64,000 bases of DNA, from positions 124,001 to 188,000 of the forward strand of contig JAFCMP010000021.1 of assembly GCA_017506865.1 (NCBI GenBank), written 5' to 3'. Below are positions 10,116-20,911 of this stretch, one piece after another. The position numbers and the translations under genes are program-made. The notes under the pieces were generated by a model. The model was given only the letters and a program-made list of their open reading frames with translations, searched no databases and was not told where the DNA came from. Origin of the DNA: Tribonema minus (Eukaryota > Sar > Xanthophyceae > Tribonematales > Tribonemataceae). The first letter of the stretch is position 1. Every line of letters begins with the position of its first letter.

Positions 10116-11813
10116 CTACTCGAAGAAGTCATCGATGCTAGTCTGCTTCGTCTGTGCGAACTGATCGGCCAGCTTGAGCACCGCGCGATGAGCGAGGCTC
10201 TCAGCGCGGCGCCACATGTCAGGCCAATCACTGTCGCTGACCCCCAGTGCCGATGCGAGGTCGTGCGACACCTGCTGACACCCTTTTCGCGCATCGACAC
10301 GAACGTTGAGCACACCTGGCACATCGATATCCGGGATCATGTCGCGTGTTCGCACAACTGTGTACCCAGCATCCAACAGTGCCAGAGTGTCGAGCAAATC
10401 CTTGGGCTTGTGCTCATGGTACCTGCGCCCATCGTGGAAGAAGGCCTGCGTTCCCACGAGCATATCAGGCATGATCTGCAAATCGCCAAATTTCAAGCGA
10501 TGGCCGACAGCACGTATGAAGGTATCCACGTCATCCCCGCCGGTCCAAGCGATGAAAGCCGTAGCGTCCGGGAACATCTCCTCAATAGATCGCGTGCCGA
10601 TGTTGTTGATGTGGCAGATGGGGCCGAGGCAGTACCGCAGGGTGCGCCCATGCTTGCAGCGCTTGTTCTTGATGTCAACTGCGTCCGGACCTCCGCAGCT
10701 ACGACAATAAAGGTTGCCCAGAGCGTCGGGCCTTGCAAAGTTTGCGTGCTTCTTCCTGCATTCCGCACACATCCTGTTTGTGACATCAATTGCGTCGGGC
10801 CCTGCACAGCCACGGCAAAAACGAAGGCCTGGAGCATCTTCTCTCTCAAAGCATGGCGTTGTCACTTCACACCCTGCGCACTTTGCGTTCACGACATCAA
10901 TGCCGTCAGGACCCGCACAGCCACGACAGAAACGCTCTGGTGCATCGTCTATCTGAAAGACTGCCTGCTTGAGACCACACGCATCACACATCCTAGCCCT
11001 AAAGTTGACTGCATCTGCACCCGCACAGTCGCTACAGAATCTCAGCCCTGGTGCACCTTCTTTATGAAAAGCTGCCTGCTTGAGACCACATTCAGCGCAC
11101 TTTGGGCTCTTCACATCAAGTGCTCCGGTGCCTCCACACATTCTACAGTACCATACCCCCGGGTCATCAGGCTTCTGATCAGCAGCTCCCTTTCCACATA
11201 TGCAACAATGAGCTCCGAAAGCTCTCATGTCCGGAGTTCTGTGGACCTTGCACCATTGTGGCCCCCAAAACTTGGGGGCGTAAGAGGCCCTCTCACTACA
11301 ATCTTGATTGCGACAAATCTTGTGAGTCTTGTGAGTGTCACACCACTTGCGGATGCATGTAGCATCGCAGCCGGGCACGGCGCATATCTTAGCAGACGCT
11401 GGATGAGCTCCGGAAGCTACCATATCCGGGGTTCTGTGGAACTTGCACCATTGTGGCCCCCAAAAGTTGGGGGCGTAATAGGCCCTCTCATTACAATCTT
11501 GAAAGCGACAAGTCTTGTGAGTCTTGTGAGTGTCACACCACTTGCGGATGCATGTAGCATCGCAGTCGGGCACGGCACATATCTTAGCAGAAGCTGTTGC
11601 AGTGCCAGTCGTGAGGAGGGTAGACTCAAATGGGTCGCTGACCTGAGAGGGTTTAAGCTGCTCCCATAAACTCATGACGTAATGGCGAGCGGCGAGCTTC
11701 TCCCTCAGGTGCAAGATGATGAGCGCCCGCTTGTCCACAGCTGCAGTCACATAGCCGCCATCATCGATCCGGGCGCGCTTGGAAGGGGTTTCCTCGGGAT
11801 ACGTGAAGTCCAT
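10116..11813 (-). CDS. EsV-1-7-like cysteine-repeat protein with C-terminal nuclease-like domain
   Basis: 565 residues from the ATG at 11813; the frame is open further upstream, but that part is AT-rich promoter-like sequence. Residues 77-200 hold two 65-residue copies of a C-x4-C...C-x2-H module containing YAPxFWGPQWC. About six further cysteine modules follow in the style of MCAECRKKHANFARP...CRSCGGPDAVDIKNKRC, which resemble the EsV-1-7 repeat of brown algae and their phaeoviruses. The C-terminal part (about 430-520) has PDMLVG, FFHDGRRYHEH and a GYTVVRTRD strand, in the order seen in Vsr/DUF559-like PD-(D/E)XK nucleases. I infer a DNA-binding or DNA-cutting protein; catalysis is not proven. 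A GATTC cluster lies upstream. Confidence 0.7.
   Translation of the reverse strand: MDFTYPEETPSKRARIDDGGYVTAAVDKRALIILHLREKLAARHYVMSLWEQLKPSQVSDPFESTLLTTGTATASAKICAVPDCDATCIRKWCDTHKTHKTCRFQDCNERAYYAPNFWGPQWCKFHRTPDMVASGAHPASAKICAVPGCDATCIRKWCDTHKTHKICRNQDCSERASYAPKFWGPQWCKVHRTPDMRAFGAHCCICGKGAADQKPDDPGVWYCRMCGGTGALDVKSPKCAECGLKQAAFHKEGAPGLRFCSDCAGADAVNFRARMCDACGLKQAVFQIDDAPERFCRGCAGPDGIDVVNAKCAGCEVTTPCFEREDAPGLRFCRGCAGPDAIDVTNRMCAECRKKHANFARPDALGNLYCRSCGGPDAVDIKNKRCKHGRTLRYCLGPICHINNIGTRSIEEMFPDATAFIAWTGGDDVDTFIRAVGHRLKFGDLQIMPDMLVGTQAFFHDGRRYHEHKPKDLLDTLALLDAGYTVVRTRDMIPDIDVPGVLNVRVDARKGCQQVSHDLASALGVSDSDWPDMWRRAESLAHRAVLKLADQFAQTKQTSIDDFFE
11206..11600 (-). repeat. 195-bp tandem duplication inside the cysteine-repeat gene
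   Basis: Two nearly identical 195-bp units (restarting near 11406) encode 65 residues each. The high identity implies a recent duplication in frame. Confidence 0.85.
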
Positions 11814-11899
11814 GGTGCTTGCTTGAAGGAACGGACCAGCCTTCAGCGATGGTGTGAGAGGTTGTGAATGATGTTGTTCAGCAGCTGTCTCCTTAATAT

Positions 11900-12030
11900 T
11901 TGACGCGTAAATCCCCGAACCTCTGAATCCCCGAATCTCTGAATCCCTGAATCCCGGATCCCGGGATGCGGCATGCACAAATATCAATATTATATCCCGA
12001 ATCTGATATACACATATTGATATACTGAGT
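11900..12030 (-). promoter_or_regulatory. GATTC motif cluster
   Basis: In the minus-strand sense there are at least six GGGATTC/GAGATTC copies between 11910 and 11975 and another CAGATTCGGGATATAA near 12000. They lie 90-190 bases upstream of the ATG at 11813. The TATA-like stretch follows the motif directly. Confidence 0.6.
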
Positions 12031-12085
12031 CGGGAATGTACAAATGTGATACTTCTATCTATAATCTGGCATAATCTGCATCTGT

Positions 12086-12973
12086 TTACAATGCGTACAT
12101 CGCGCTCTTCGAGGTCCAAATTCCGCCACTACGTGTTTCAAAGTGTAGAGACGTCGAGCTAGCCACACCTCCGCCCCCGAACACGCACATTCGCCAAGCG
12201 CCGTCTGCGTCAGCACCGAATTGAAGTGTCATCGCCAAGGTGGTGTTGCTGAGGGTTGCAAGATCACGCTCGTCCAGCACGATGGCAGCGAGATCGTCTC
12301 CTGTTGTAGCCGTAGTACCACCATTGAATGTCTCAGGGGCTGTAAAAGTGATCGGTTTCCCCCTAATGGACTCTATAGTCTGGGAAGCCGTCGAAGCACC
12401 CACCGCTCCTATATAACGGTAAAAGGATATCTTGGGTGGGAGGGCTGCTGACACTCCGGTGATGGTGGAAAGAGTGTACAGAGTGACGACTCCGGCCTCG
12501 CAGTGCACTACCCACTGACCTGAGCCGAACGGAATTGTCGCTCCTGTGCTCTTGTACAAAGTAACAATGTAACTCCCTGCATCGTCAAAGTTGAAGGGGA
12601 TGCTGTTCTGCAGGACTCTGCCATACGTGGCGTCCAGTGCGCACTCGTACGCTGCCCCGTTTGAGCCTGTAACTTCTGTGAGCGTGACCTTGGAGTACTT
12701 TTTGATTTGTGGATAGAGTGCGCTCGCCCTGCCTACTAGAGAGCTGTCCAGTGCTGCACCTAGTCCATCGGTCGTGACGCTAGCTAGATCGGAGGGCGCG
12801 ACAGCGGGAATCTCTTCACTGTAGAATTGGGTTTGAAAAACTGCAGGGCGACTCGGCCTACTAGGTTCGGAGTCGAAGGCTGAATTCTCATTTGTGGATG
12901 GCTTGCCCATGAGCTTCTTGAACAGCAGACCCGTCTGCTGCGTAGAGGAGAACGTCGTCGCTGTAGTGCTCAT
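12086..12973 (-). CDS. Fibre or virion surface protein (TGLLFKKLMGK family)
   Basis: 295 residues from MSTTATT at 12973. The N-terminal segment TGLLFKKLMGKPST, followed by ERxAVF-like and YPQIKKYSKVTLTEV segments, resembles a family I associate with marine algal viruses and metagenomic phages, thought to form virion-surface fibres. The C-terminal ATMTLQFGADADGAW-type strand and S..FETR..G pattern resemble the ends of the proteins at 18989-20731 and 56433-57011. No signal peptide or membrane span. The start was chosen after a T-rich leader, and no GATTC cluster is present upstream. The role as a fibre head is inferred. Confidence 0.6.
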   Translation of the reverse strand: MSTTATTFSSTQQTGLLFKKLMGKPSTNENSAFDSEPSRPSRPAVFQTQFYSEEIPAVAPSDLASVTTDGLGAALDSSLVGRASALYPQIKKYSKVTLTEVTGSNGAAYECALDATYGRVLQNSIPFNFDDAGSYIVTLYKSTGATIPFGSGQWVVHCEAGVVTLYTLSTITGVSAALPPKISFYRYIGAVGASTASQTIESIRGKPITFTAPETFNGGTTATTGDDLAAIVLDERDLATLSNTTLAMTLQFGADADGAWRMCVFGGGGVASSTSLHFETRSGGIWTSKSAMYAL

Positions 12974-13213
12974 GATCAAACAGTCAGCGTGTCGTCTGTT
13001 ATTAGAGGACAAACAAAAAAAAGGGCACAGATGACGCACATGGCCTTGATGCTCGATTACAGGTGTTGTGTATTGAGCGGGCGGGGGTGTTGTCACATGT
13101 AAGAATACAGCGTGGCGCCAGCTTCACACTACTGGATACATCACTAGGCTGCCTGGCACCCACTGCCTGCCCCTCCCCCCCATTCACCCAATATAGCCAT
13201 CACTGTCTGCCTG

Positions 13214-16200
13214 CTACCGCACCTCCCTGAACACCCTGCAAGCGCGCCTGCAGATCTCGCACTTGCACTTTTCTGGCAGCACATTCCCCTTGCCCTCTTC
13301 AGTACTGTAGTTGTAGATTTTGCAGAATTCCTTGTGTAAACTGTTGTACTGGTCTGTCTCGCCCCACTTCTTCAGCATGCATAATGCTACATGGCAGCCG
13401 TGCTTGACTACAGGAAGGCGAAGAAGAAGCCTTGTGTTTGTAGCGATAGCCTCGATCACTCCGCGGATGGCAAAAGCCACTGTGGTCTGGCTGGGTTCAT
13501 CAATTTCGTTTTCCTGCTGCACACGCAATAGAACCATGAATAGAGTACGGTTAGTCTGGTGCATTCAAGATGTCAGCTCCAGCGCATGCCAACATGAAAT
13601 GCCGAAGATAATCAAAGGACAATTCATAGGCACATGTCGTCTTACATGGTGGTCTCCGGGCGTGTTGAAGGCGCTCATGATGTACCAGGAGTACAGGACT
13701 GCCCTGAAGGTATTGAAGGTGGTGACATGGCGGTTGCTCTTTGGAACTATGTCTACAAGAGCGCTCACTCCTTCAAGTTGATCGTTGAACTGTATCATGC
13801 TGGTCGTGCCGGGTACTAAGTGGACACTTTTCAGCATCGCGACCAGTAGCGGCTTGATGTAGTTTCTGCCCTCCTCCTCCTCCGCATTCGGCGGCGGTCT
13901 TTGGATGGTGGAGATCAAACGCCCGAGCAAGCCACCAGGTGAGCCATCTCCAGCCCCTGCTCGAGTATGGACACAACAGGAATCGATCGCGGGACATGTC
14001 AGCAGCAGCGAGGGTCTTCACAAGTCAAGCAGGTGAGGAAGCATAGCAGTACGTCAAAGCAGTGGGTAGCAGACGAGCACACTAACCTCCGCTTGTAGAA
14101 CGGTCACTCTCGTCGATGCGCTTCAGAATCTCAAAGATCTTGGGGTCTGCATCCCCCCCATTCATGTGCATCATCATCCAAAATGTGATGTACGACATCC
14201 GGAGTCGCCGCCTCTCTTCACTTGCCAGCTCCTCCCACACCGAGATGGAGAGGTGTACCCACTCCAGCGCCTCACGTGCTGCTTGGCATGACATGTGGTA
14301 TATGGCCTGCACACGCAACAGAGGCACACGCAGGTCAATATCATCAAAGATGACAAAAGCAGTGGATCAACGAGTCATGAGTCATGCAGCACATAGAACG
14401 AAATCGTGCACTCACCATGAGCATGAAGCAGTTTGCCACAAGCACGTGCTTCTGTCCGGCGACGCTGATGCGACCCACGACGTCTAGTACATCTCCAATG
14501 TCTGTCTCAGACACGGTGGCCGTGTTGGTCGACATGACACGATCCAACGCGAAGGCGCACTTTTTAGCGAGGTCGTGCCGTCCTTTCGCATCTTCATCCC
14601 CTACGCGGAACGAGAAACACAGTCACAGTGTTTCAGAAATCCGCGACAATTGCAATCACTAGAGTAGTACAGTACACAGGGAGCATTACATCCGCGATGG
14701 ACAACATGATTACACATGTACCAAACCTCACCATTTACGGCGCGAACACCATTAAAGTCACGCAAGTCCATGCCTGGGAAGACCAGGCTCAGTTCGTTGC
14801 CCACGTACACCGTGGCGAAGAACTCAATCAGGTATGTGGACCCGGTTGCTCTGAGGACCGCATCTGAAAGCCCATTATATGTGCCTTCCCCGCCCTGTCC
14901 CGGCGGAGAGGCATCATCATCCTGGGCACCTCCTCCCGCCACCAGTGAGGGGTTGTCGCCCGCTTCGCCACCTTCCTGTGCGGGGACGTCACAGGGTTGT
15001 GCGTCCTGGCGATTGTCGCCCGCTTCGCCGCCTCCCTGTTCGGGGAGGTCACGGGGTTGTGCGTCCTGGGGATTGAAGCCGATGGAGTTTCCTCCTGCCA
15101 GGAAGGAGATGGGGGCCCCCTGGAAGCCTGCTGCAGGACCCAGTGCGGGATGGTGTGCTCCTTGCTGTCCCCCTCCTGCTGATTGAACTCCGCCAGGCGG
15201 TAAGAGTGTGGCGTTTTGCGGTGCACCTCCTGCCGGTTGTTCTCTTCCTAGAGGGAATTTGTGGACGGTTGCCTGCTTGCCACCTTCTTGACCCAGGAAA
15301 GGGGGGACTGCGGTTTGCTCGCCTTGCTGTGCACGTCCTGTTGGTGGGTGTCCTCCTGCCAGCAAGGGCATGGAGTCCCAATCTACTACTGGACCCAGTG
15401 AGGGTGGGTATGAACCCTGCTGCGCGCCTGGGGCCGGTTGGATAACTCCTAACGGTAAGAGTAAGGCCGGTAGGTTGCATCCTGGAAGGAAGGCGTGGAG
15501 GGGTGCAGGCTGGCGATGGTGTGCGCTCTGCTGTGCACCTCCTACCGGTTCATGTCCTCCTAGCTGCTCAGCTCCTGCCTGACCCAGAGAGAGGGGGTAC
15601 GAGCCCTGCAGTGCACGTGCATTGGCAAGAAAGGCAGCGGACACTGCCGCGCCCTGAGCAGGTGGGGCGATCTGAGCACCTCGAGGTTCCCATGCACCCT
15701 GAGCATCTGGAGCTACGTAAGCCACGGGATGATGAGCAGCGATAGGGATCAACGCTGCTGAAGCTGAATCTGCTGAGCTGTCTCCGCCTGTTGATGGAGT
15801 CGCTTTGGCCACTAGGCTAAGTCCAGATCCGTTCTTTGCTTTCTGCTTGCGCCATTGAGAATAGCAGACGATGCGCTTCTCGATGCACGGGTCGCAGGGC
15901 CGCGCTCCGACGCATTTAATCTTTTTCCTGTAGCAAGGGCCGCACGACTGCACCATAGAGAAGGAGGGGCAGAAGCGAAGTTATCGGTAAGATCGAAAGT
16001 GAGACTTACTATCTCATACTCAAGTCAAAACATAGCAGTCAACTCACCAGCCTCTTAGCTGGGGGGTCACTGGGTTTGCGCCGCTTGCGCTTGTCAGGCT
16101 TGTCGGGCTTGTCAGGTGGCTTTGCATCATCCCCATCATCGTTGCCATTGTCATTCGTCGTGTTGAGAGCCTGCTGCTGGAGCGAAACATCTGGGACAGA

Positions 16201-16251
16201 AGCGTGATTGCCACTGATGCCGTACATAGGCCACACGCTCCGCGGTCCCAT
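13214..16251 (-). CDS. Zn2Cys6 zinc-cluster protein, six exons
   Basis: Exons 16251-16048, 15947-14732, 14600-14416, 14306-14087, 13956-13646 and 13516-13214 join with GT-AG introns of 100-131 bases and matching phases, giving about 812 residues. Residues 70-96 form a perfect binuclear cluster C-x2-C-x6-C-x5-C-x2-C-x6-C with the basic loop YRKKIK, the DNA-binding domain best known from fungal transcription factors. A Pro/Gly/Gln-rich disordered stretch (about 110-400) precedes a helical C-terminal region of about 340 residues that I do not recognise but which sits where regulatory domains sit in this family. A CKCEICRRAC motif closes the protein. I infer a transcription regulator. Two CCAAT boxes lie upstream. 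Confidence 0.8.
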
Positions 16252-16387
16252 TGCTGCTGTGCTGACGGAGATTGGCAGAGAGTCAGGAAGCGATGGGGGT
16301 TGAGTTACCGGGCACTGCAGTTCCTCCGTTGAAGCTTCTTATGAAAGGTCTGGCGCGTCATTGCTGAGTCAGAAAGAAGAATCTTAT

Positions 16388-16445
16388 GTAGCCAATCAGA
16401 GGCGCTGACAGAAAGAGGAAGAGAATTTGAAGTAGCCAATCAGCA
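16388..16445 (-). promoter_or_regulatory. Paired GTAGCCAATCA elements
   Basis: Two copies of GTAGCCAATCA (around 16388 and 16432), 44 bases apart, lie 140-190 bases upstream of the zinc-cluster ATG at 16251. They read CCAAT on the plus strand. CCAAT boxes work in both orientations in eukaryotic promoters. Confidence 0.45.
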
Positions 16446-17266
16446 TCGCTCATTTGAAAATAGCAGGGGAAGGGGGATGCACACGGATCAATGCATTCAC
16501 CCGAAAACGGGGGTGAGGGGAGTGCTCAAGTGCCCTTTCGTTCGTAAAAGGGGTTTTGAATAACAGGATCAACGCGACCACCCGATATTCTAGGGCCGAG
16601 ACAAGCGCGTCACTACTGTCAGAATGTTAAGAACTTCTAGAGAACCAGGGGAGGGGGGCTCAGGTGCCTTTTCCATTTATGTCAACTTAAGCAAACAAAC
16701 TGGCCTTATCGCCCCTTCGCGGGCTCTTCCTGTAAATAGCCCTGTCCTGCTTCAGCACATTACTGTATTCATGCACACAGTGTCGAACAGAATGCTGGCT
16801 TCCATTTCCACCACAAACGCATGTGAACTTCTGGAGTGACTTTTCTCCAGGTTAAGGGTACTCTTCAGGCCTAGAAACTCAACTGGACTCTCCATCTCAC
16901 CTTGTACGATAGTCCAGGTAAGGTATGAATAAACAAAAATTGCTCTTCTACAATTTGAAGTCTTATTATGAGATGCAAATAACACTCAATTCAATGCTAT
17001 CAAGAGATGGTACCCTACGCACACTCAGACAAAGACAACAGGCGCTCACCCCCTTCATTACTATACACCAAACCACGGACGGCTCTGAAGGTGCAGAGAA
17101 AAACACTGTACAGCAAGTTCAAGGCAAATGTGGGTGTGACATCCAGCACACAGCTGCAACAATGAGCGCCATGGGCGCATGCTTAGGGCATTTGTGCAAA
17201 GAGTGCACAGGGTGGAAAGACAATGTAAACAGGGCTTGTATAATGCTGTGATATTTAGCGTGGACG
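16446..17266. other. Non-coding interval
   Basis: About 820 bases between the upstream region of one zinc-cluster gene and the 3' end of the next. Only short frames without motifs; nothing recognised. Confidence 0.45.
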
Positions 17267-18675
17267 TCAAAGTGCCAGTGCTGCATTCTCTGCATCGCGC
17301 GTGTCCCGCTTTTCATACAACTCAGGATCAGTACGCACATGGAGTAGTGGACCACCAGTGTGCGCCTGCATCTGCTCGATGAATATCAGAATATCTGCCT
17401 CAATGTTACAAGTCTGGTGGTGTGTGATCGCTCCCCTCGTGTAGGGTATTCGAAGCAGATGCATCCCCTTCTCCCTGGCCAGCTTGTCCTTCGCAGCATC
17501 TTGCTTCACCTGATACGCATAGTTTCTGTCTGCTGCACCCGGAACTTTGCTGCCGAATGATGAGGGGGTGAAGTGCTGCCTTCCGTCCATCTCCAGCAAC
17601 CGGTCCGGCGTTTGGAATATCGTGCTCTCGTCCACCTTCATGTTGAAGCGCTGGCACACTCCCTTCTCAAATTTAAACTCGGACGTGAAGGTCAGACCCA
17701 ACTTGGTCAACACTTCATACCCAGCACTCTGCAGTTTTGACATTGAACATGATGGACAGCCTGTTTGGTAGCCGACTCTTGTAGCAACCTCAGTGTCCCA
17801 TGCGCCATGTTTGGGGCACAAGAACCACAGGCGCTGATGATTCAACTCAGACAGAGTATATGGATCAGGCTGTTGGCGAGATGGATCCATTTGTGCTGCA
17901 ATCTCTGGAAACCTGGCACCGAAGGACCGGCATCGACAAGTATTACGCCCACTGCAGTATGGGCACGTAGTTCCACCGTCCTTAGTGATATTCAGCAACA
18001 TGGCCTCCCACACGTGCTCCTCATCACATGTGCAATCGTTGCGCCGATTGTCACAACGGAAGAAAAACAGTTTGTTTGACTTTACCGATATCGTCAAGGG
18101 ATCCACCCCAGGATTGAGAGTCGGGTGAAGCATTGCAGCGATTTCAGGCCTGAGAGCCGCTAGAGATTCGTGCTCGCATACTTTCTTATGACCACACCAG
18201 GGACACCCGTTCGAATCAGTGGTGCGGCTGGTCATGCTGTTGACGGTTGCCATCCAGCTATGAGGACACTGTTGAGAACAGGATGTCTCGGGACATTTCC
18301 AGTTGACTGGTTCCCCCAATCCGTATGATATGGTCTCTGGGGTCTTGCCTGTATTGAGTGTGTAGTCCCACAGCTCAGCGATGTCCGGTCGAGCGTCGGC
18401 CAAGGAAAGCTTCACCGGCCTTGCTTTTTTGTATTCGTATACGCATTCCTGATGGTGCTTGATGCAGAAGGCACAAGGGTTGCCCTTGTCGCACTTCCTC
18501 TTCTTACTTTCGCAGTAGTTGCACGTCTGCAATGGAGAAAGAGGGAGACACAGAACAAGTGAATCAGGCACATCAAGCAATAGTGTAGTGCTTGCAACTA
18601 CAACAACGAATTCAGCCTGTTGCACAGTAAGCAACAAATTGTGAGTAGTACCTGTTTTATGATGCCGCCTTCCAT
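17267..18675 (-). CDS. Zn2Cys6 + zinc-ribbon + Vsr-like endonuclease fusion
   Basis: Two exons, 18675-18652 and 18526-17267, with a GT-AG intron in phase 0; about 427 residues. Residues 10-36 are a Zn2Cys6 cluster with exactly the spacing of the neighbouring gene. Residues about 50-265 are three zinc-ribbon (DUF4379-like) repeats, each ending in a CPxC knuckle (CPWC, CPYC, CPSC) with ALRPEIAAMLHPTLNPG-type linkers. Residues about 270-400 form a nuclease-like domain: TPDRLLEMDGRQHF, then D..K and HLLRIPY, as in the E-x-D-G-x-x-H endonucleases common in giant viruses. I infer a sequence-specific nuclease, or a regulator derived from one. A GATTC cluster plus TATA lies upstream. Confidence 0.8.
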
Positions 18676-18734
18676 GTTGTCTGGGGCCTTGCTGCACTAG
18701 AGATGAGAGTGATCTTGTGTGTGTCCAAGCGTGT

Positions 18735-18850
18735 ATATACTGTTTCCCGAATCTCCCGAATCACCGAAATACCTCCATGCTCCCGAATCACCTCAATGCC
18801 CGAATCTCCCGAATCACCGCAATAACTCCATGCTCTCGATTCGCCTCAAC
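18735..18850 (-). promoter_or_regulatory. GATTC motif cluster with TATA
   Basis: In the minus-strand sense, GGTGATTCGGGAGATTCGGG occurs twice, with further GATTCGGG copies, followed about 6 bases later by GTATATACA. The whole lies about 60-170 bases before the ATG at 18675. This is the clearest example of the element. Confidence 0.65.
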
Positions 18851-18988
18851 AGTACGAACTCTTGAATCTCCATGTTGCATTGTAAAACTAGAATAGTCCA
18901 AATAAGGCAGAATTTTAATAGAACCATTTTGAATAATATTGCTCTTATTAAGAGATGCCATACCTAGGAGAGTCAAACTACGTCAAAC

Positions 18989-20731
18989 TCAGTAACTCAC
19001 CCCCTTACGGTGACACCGAAAATTTGGCTCATAAGATACGCCAGCATCAGAGCTGTACTGCATGCTAAAGTAATCAACGCCCCCCACGTCCTGAATTACT
19101 AATTTCCACTGCTTATTTGCCCCGAACGTCACGGCGAAATCGTCCGAAAGAGCACCCAGGCCATCCTTGGTGATCGTTGCAGCCGTTCCGAATGCAATCG
19201 AGGCAGTGTCCGAACCGAACTTGATTCCCGTCTCATTGATCGTCACTCCTGCATCCGTAGTCGTGTTGTAACCTCCGGCGATGGTGAGGTCCTTCGCGGT
19301 GGGGATGTTCAAGCCGATATTGGCGTCCCAGGCGATCAGGGTGTTGTTGTAGTTGAAGGTGGCGGCTGAACCACCCGACCCGACCGTGACACCGCCTCCA
19401 TCAAAAATTGTGGGGTCAGTCACATTGTAAGCCATGGCGATGGTTGAGTCCTCCACCTGCACTGTCGCCGTGTCGATAGTCGTCGTGGTGCCACTAACAA
19501 TCAGGTCGCCAGTGACGGTAACATCGCCTTGGACGCGCGAGTTACCGCTGACATCAAGGCGGTAGGTGGTGGTGGGCGCAGTATTGACACCTAGGTACGA
19601 GTTGGAGAACTGGACAGTCTGCTGCCCCGTGGCGGCGCCTGCACTGAGGGCCAGAAGCGTCTCATTGGTACCGGCGGCGTTGTAAGACTTGAAGGCATAC
19701 CCTCCTACGCCCATGGTGTTGAGCGACGCGTTCTGGGGGTCGAGGTTAAAGTTGAGGTAGCCGGTGGACGTGCTCGCGGTTCCTGCATTGTGCACATAGT
19801 TATATTCTACATTCGCGGCAGACTTGCGCTCTGCGGGGGTTCCCCCAGTCGTGCCGGCCTGGTACCAGTTGGCGCGATTTCCATGAACTGTGATCTCACC
19901 CGTGGTGTCAATGTTGGACGCAGTGACCTTGAGGTTGTTGGAGGTGGCGGTCAGCGTAACATCTCCCGCACCGCCGGACGCGGTAGAATAGGTCTGCGTA
20001 ACTGCGCCCCCCGTGCCGATGGTGGAAACGCCATGGTTTGAGCCAAAGTTCGAGGTGACCTTTGCGGTGCTCGACTTGATCTCTGATGCGGCGCTCACCA
20101 CGAGGTTGTTGGCTGTGGCGGCGAACGTGACGTTCTCTGCGCTCGTAGCGCTCGTGGTAATCGTCTGCGTGACGGCACCGGCGGTTCCGATCGTGCTCAC
20201 GGCATGGCTACTTCCAAAGTCAGATGTGACCTTAGCAGTGGAGGCCTTGATCTCCGATGCGGCGAGAATCTGAAGGTTGTCCGATGTGATCTTCAACTGG
20301 ACATCATTGCCTGAGGTCGCACTGGTCTTGAACGTCTGCGTGACAGCAGAGCCACCGCTGGTGACGTTCATGGCATAGTTGGAACCGAAGTCCGCAGAGA
20401 GGGTGGCCGCGACAAACTTGGCATTCGCCGACGACAGCTCCGCCACCTTTACACCGGCGGTCGCGTTGGTGCCATCATTAATGGTAATGTCCAGGCGACC
20501 AGCGAGGCCGTCGGCAGAGCTTTCCACCGCCTGCATGTTGACCAGTTCGAATTGAGTGGCAGAGCCGATGGAGTTGACAGAGTTGGCCGCCGTGATACCG
20601 TAGAACGTGTGGTTCACGCTTACCGCGCTAGCCTTGTCACTAGACGCAACGACTTGGTAGGCGTTGCGATGGAACACATCCCGCGTGCGAGAGTCACCAA
20701 ATGATCCCATGTTAGCGACGGTGGTCGACAT
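18989..20731 (-). CDS. Trimeric-fibre-type virion protein
   Basis: 580 residues, beta-rich and without long helices. Residues about 100-270 carry three related repeats of roughly 57 residues (A.KVTS.FGS.H.VST.G..GAVTQT). Residues about 410-470 carry the module VQVEDSTIAMAYN...FDGGGVTVG...NYNNTLIAW, known from marine phage and algal-virus fibres and present in the 24-41 kb locus. The C-terminus FAVTFGANKQWKLV resembles the short protein at 56433-57011. Family knowledge places such proteins on the virion as receptor-binding fibres. The ATG at 20731 is preceded by GCCAAAAATAAT about 40 bases upstream and not by the GATTC motif. Confidence 0.7.
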   Translation of the reverse strand: MSTTVANMGSFGDSRTRDVFHRNAYQVVASSDKASAVSVNHTFYGITAANSVNSIGSATQFELVNMQAVESSADGLAGRLDITINDGTNATAGVKVAELSSANAKFVAATLSADFGSNYAMNVTSGGSAVTQTFKTSATSGNDVQLKITSDNLQILAASEIKASTAKVTSDFGSSHAVSTIGTAGAVTQTITTSATSAENVTFAATANNLVVSAASEIKSSTAKVTSNFGSNHGVSTIGTGGAVTQTYSTASGGAGDVTLTATSNNLKVTASNIDTTGEITVHGNRANWYQAGTTGGTPAERKSAANVEYNYVHNAGTASTSTGYLNFNLDPQNASLNTMGVGGYAFKSYNAAGTNETLLALSAGAATGQQTVQFSNSYLGVNTAPTTTYRLDVSGNSRVQGDVTVTGDLIVSGTTTTIDTATVQVEDSTIAMAYNVTDPTIFDGGGVTVGSGGSAATFNYNNTLIAWDANIGLNIPTAKDLTIAGGYNTTTDAGVTINETGIKFGSDTASIAFGTAATITKDGLGALSDDFAVTFGANKQWKLVIQDVGGVDYFSMQYSSDAGVSYEPNFRCHRKGVSY

Positions 20732-20770
20732 TGTTATCGGTTAGGGAACTTCTAATAATCATACAACAAG

Positions 20771-20782
20771 ATTATTTTTGGC
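20771..20782 (-). promoter_or_regulatory. AT-rich start-proximal motif
   Basis: GCCAAAAATAAT in the sense direction, about 40 bases before the fibre ATG at 20731. It matches the element before the FN3 fibre gene. Confidence 0.4.
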
Positions 20783-20911
20783 GTGATTTACCCATATGTC
20801 TTGCGAGTCACACGCGCGCAATGCGGAACTTTGTGTGCAGATCTCACATCCAAATGCGCCATTCGTCACACCAAAAATGTGGAAAGGCCGTACCAGACCC
20901 ACATTTAAGTG

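Noticed and set aside
10095-11669. Plus-strand frame of 524 codons
   Set aside because: Antisense to the cysteine-repeat nuclease gene, which has clear zinc motifs; the mirror frame has none.
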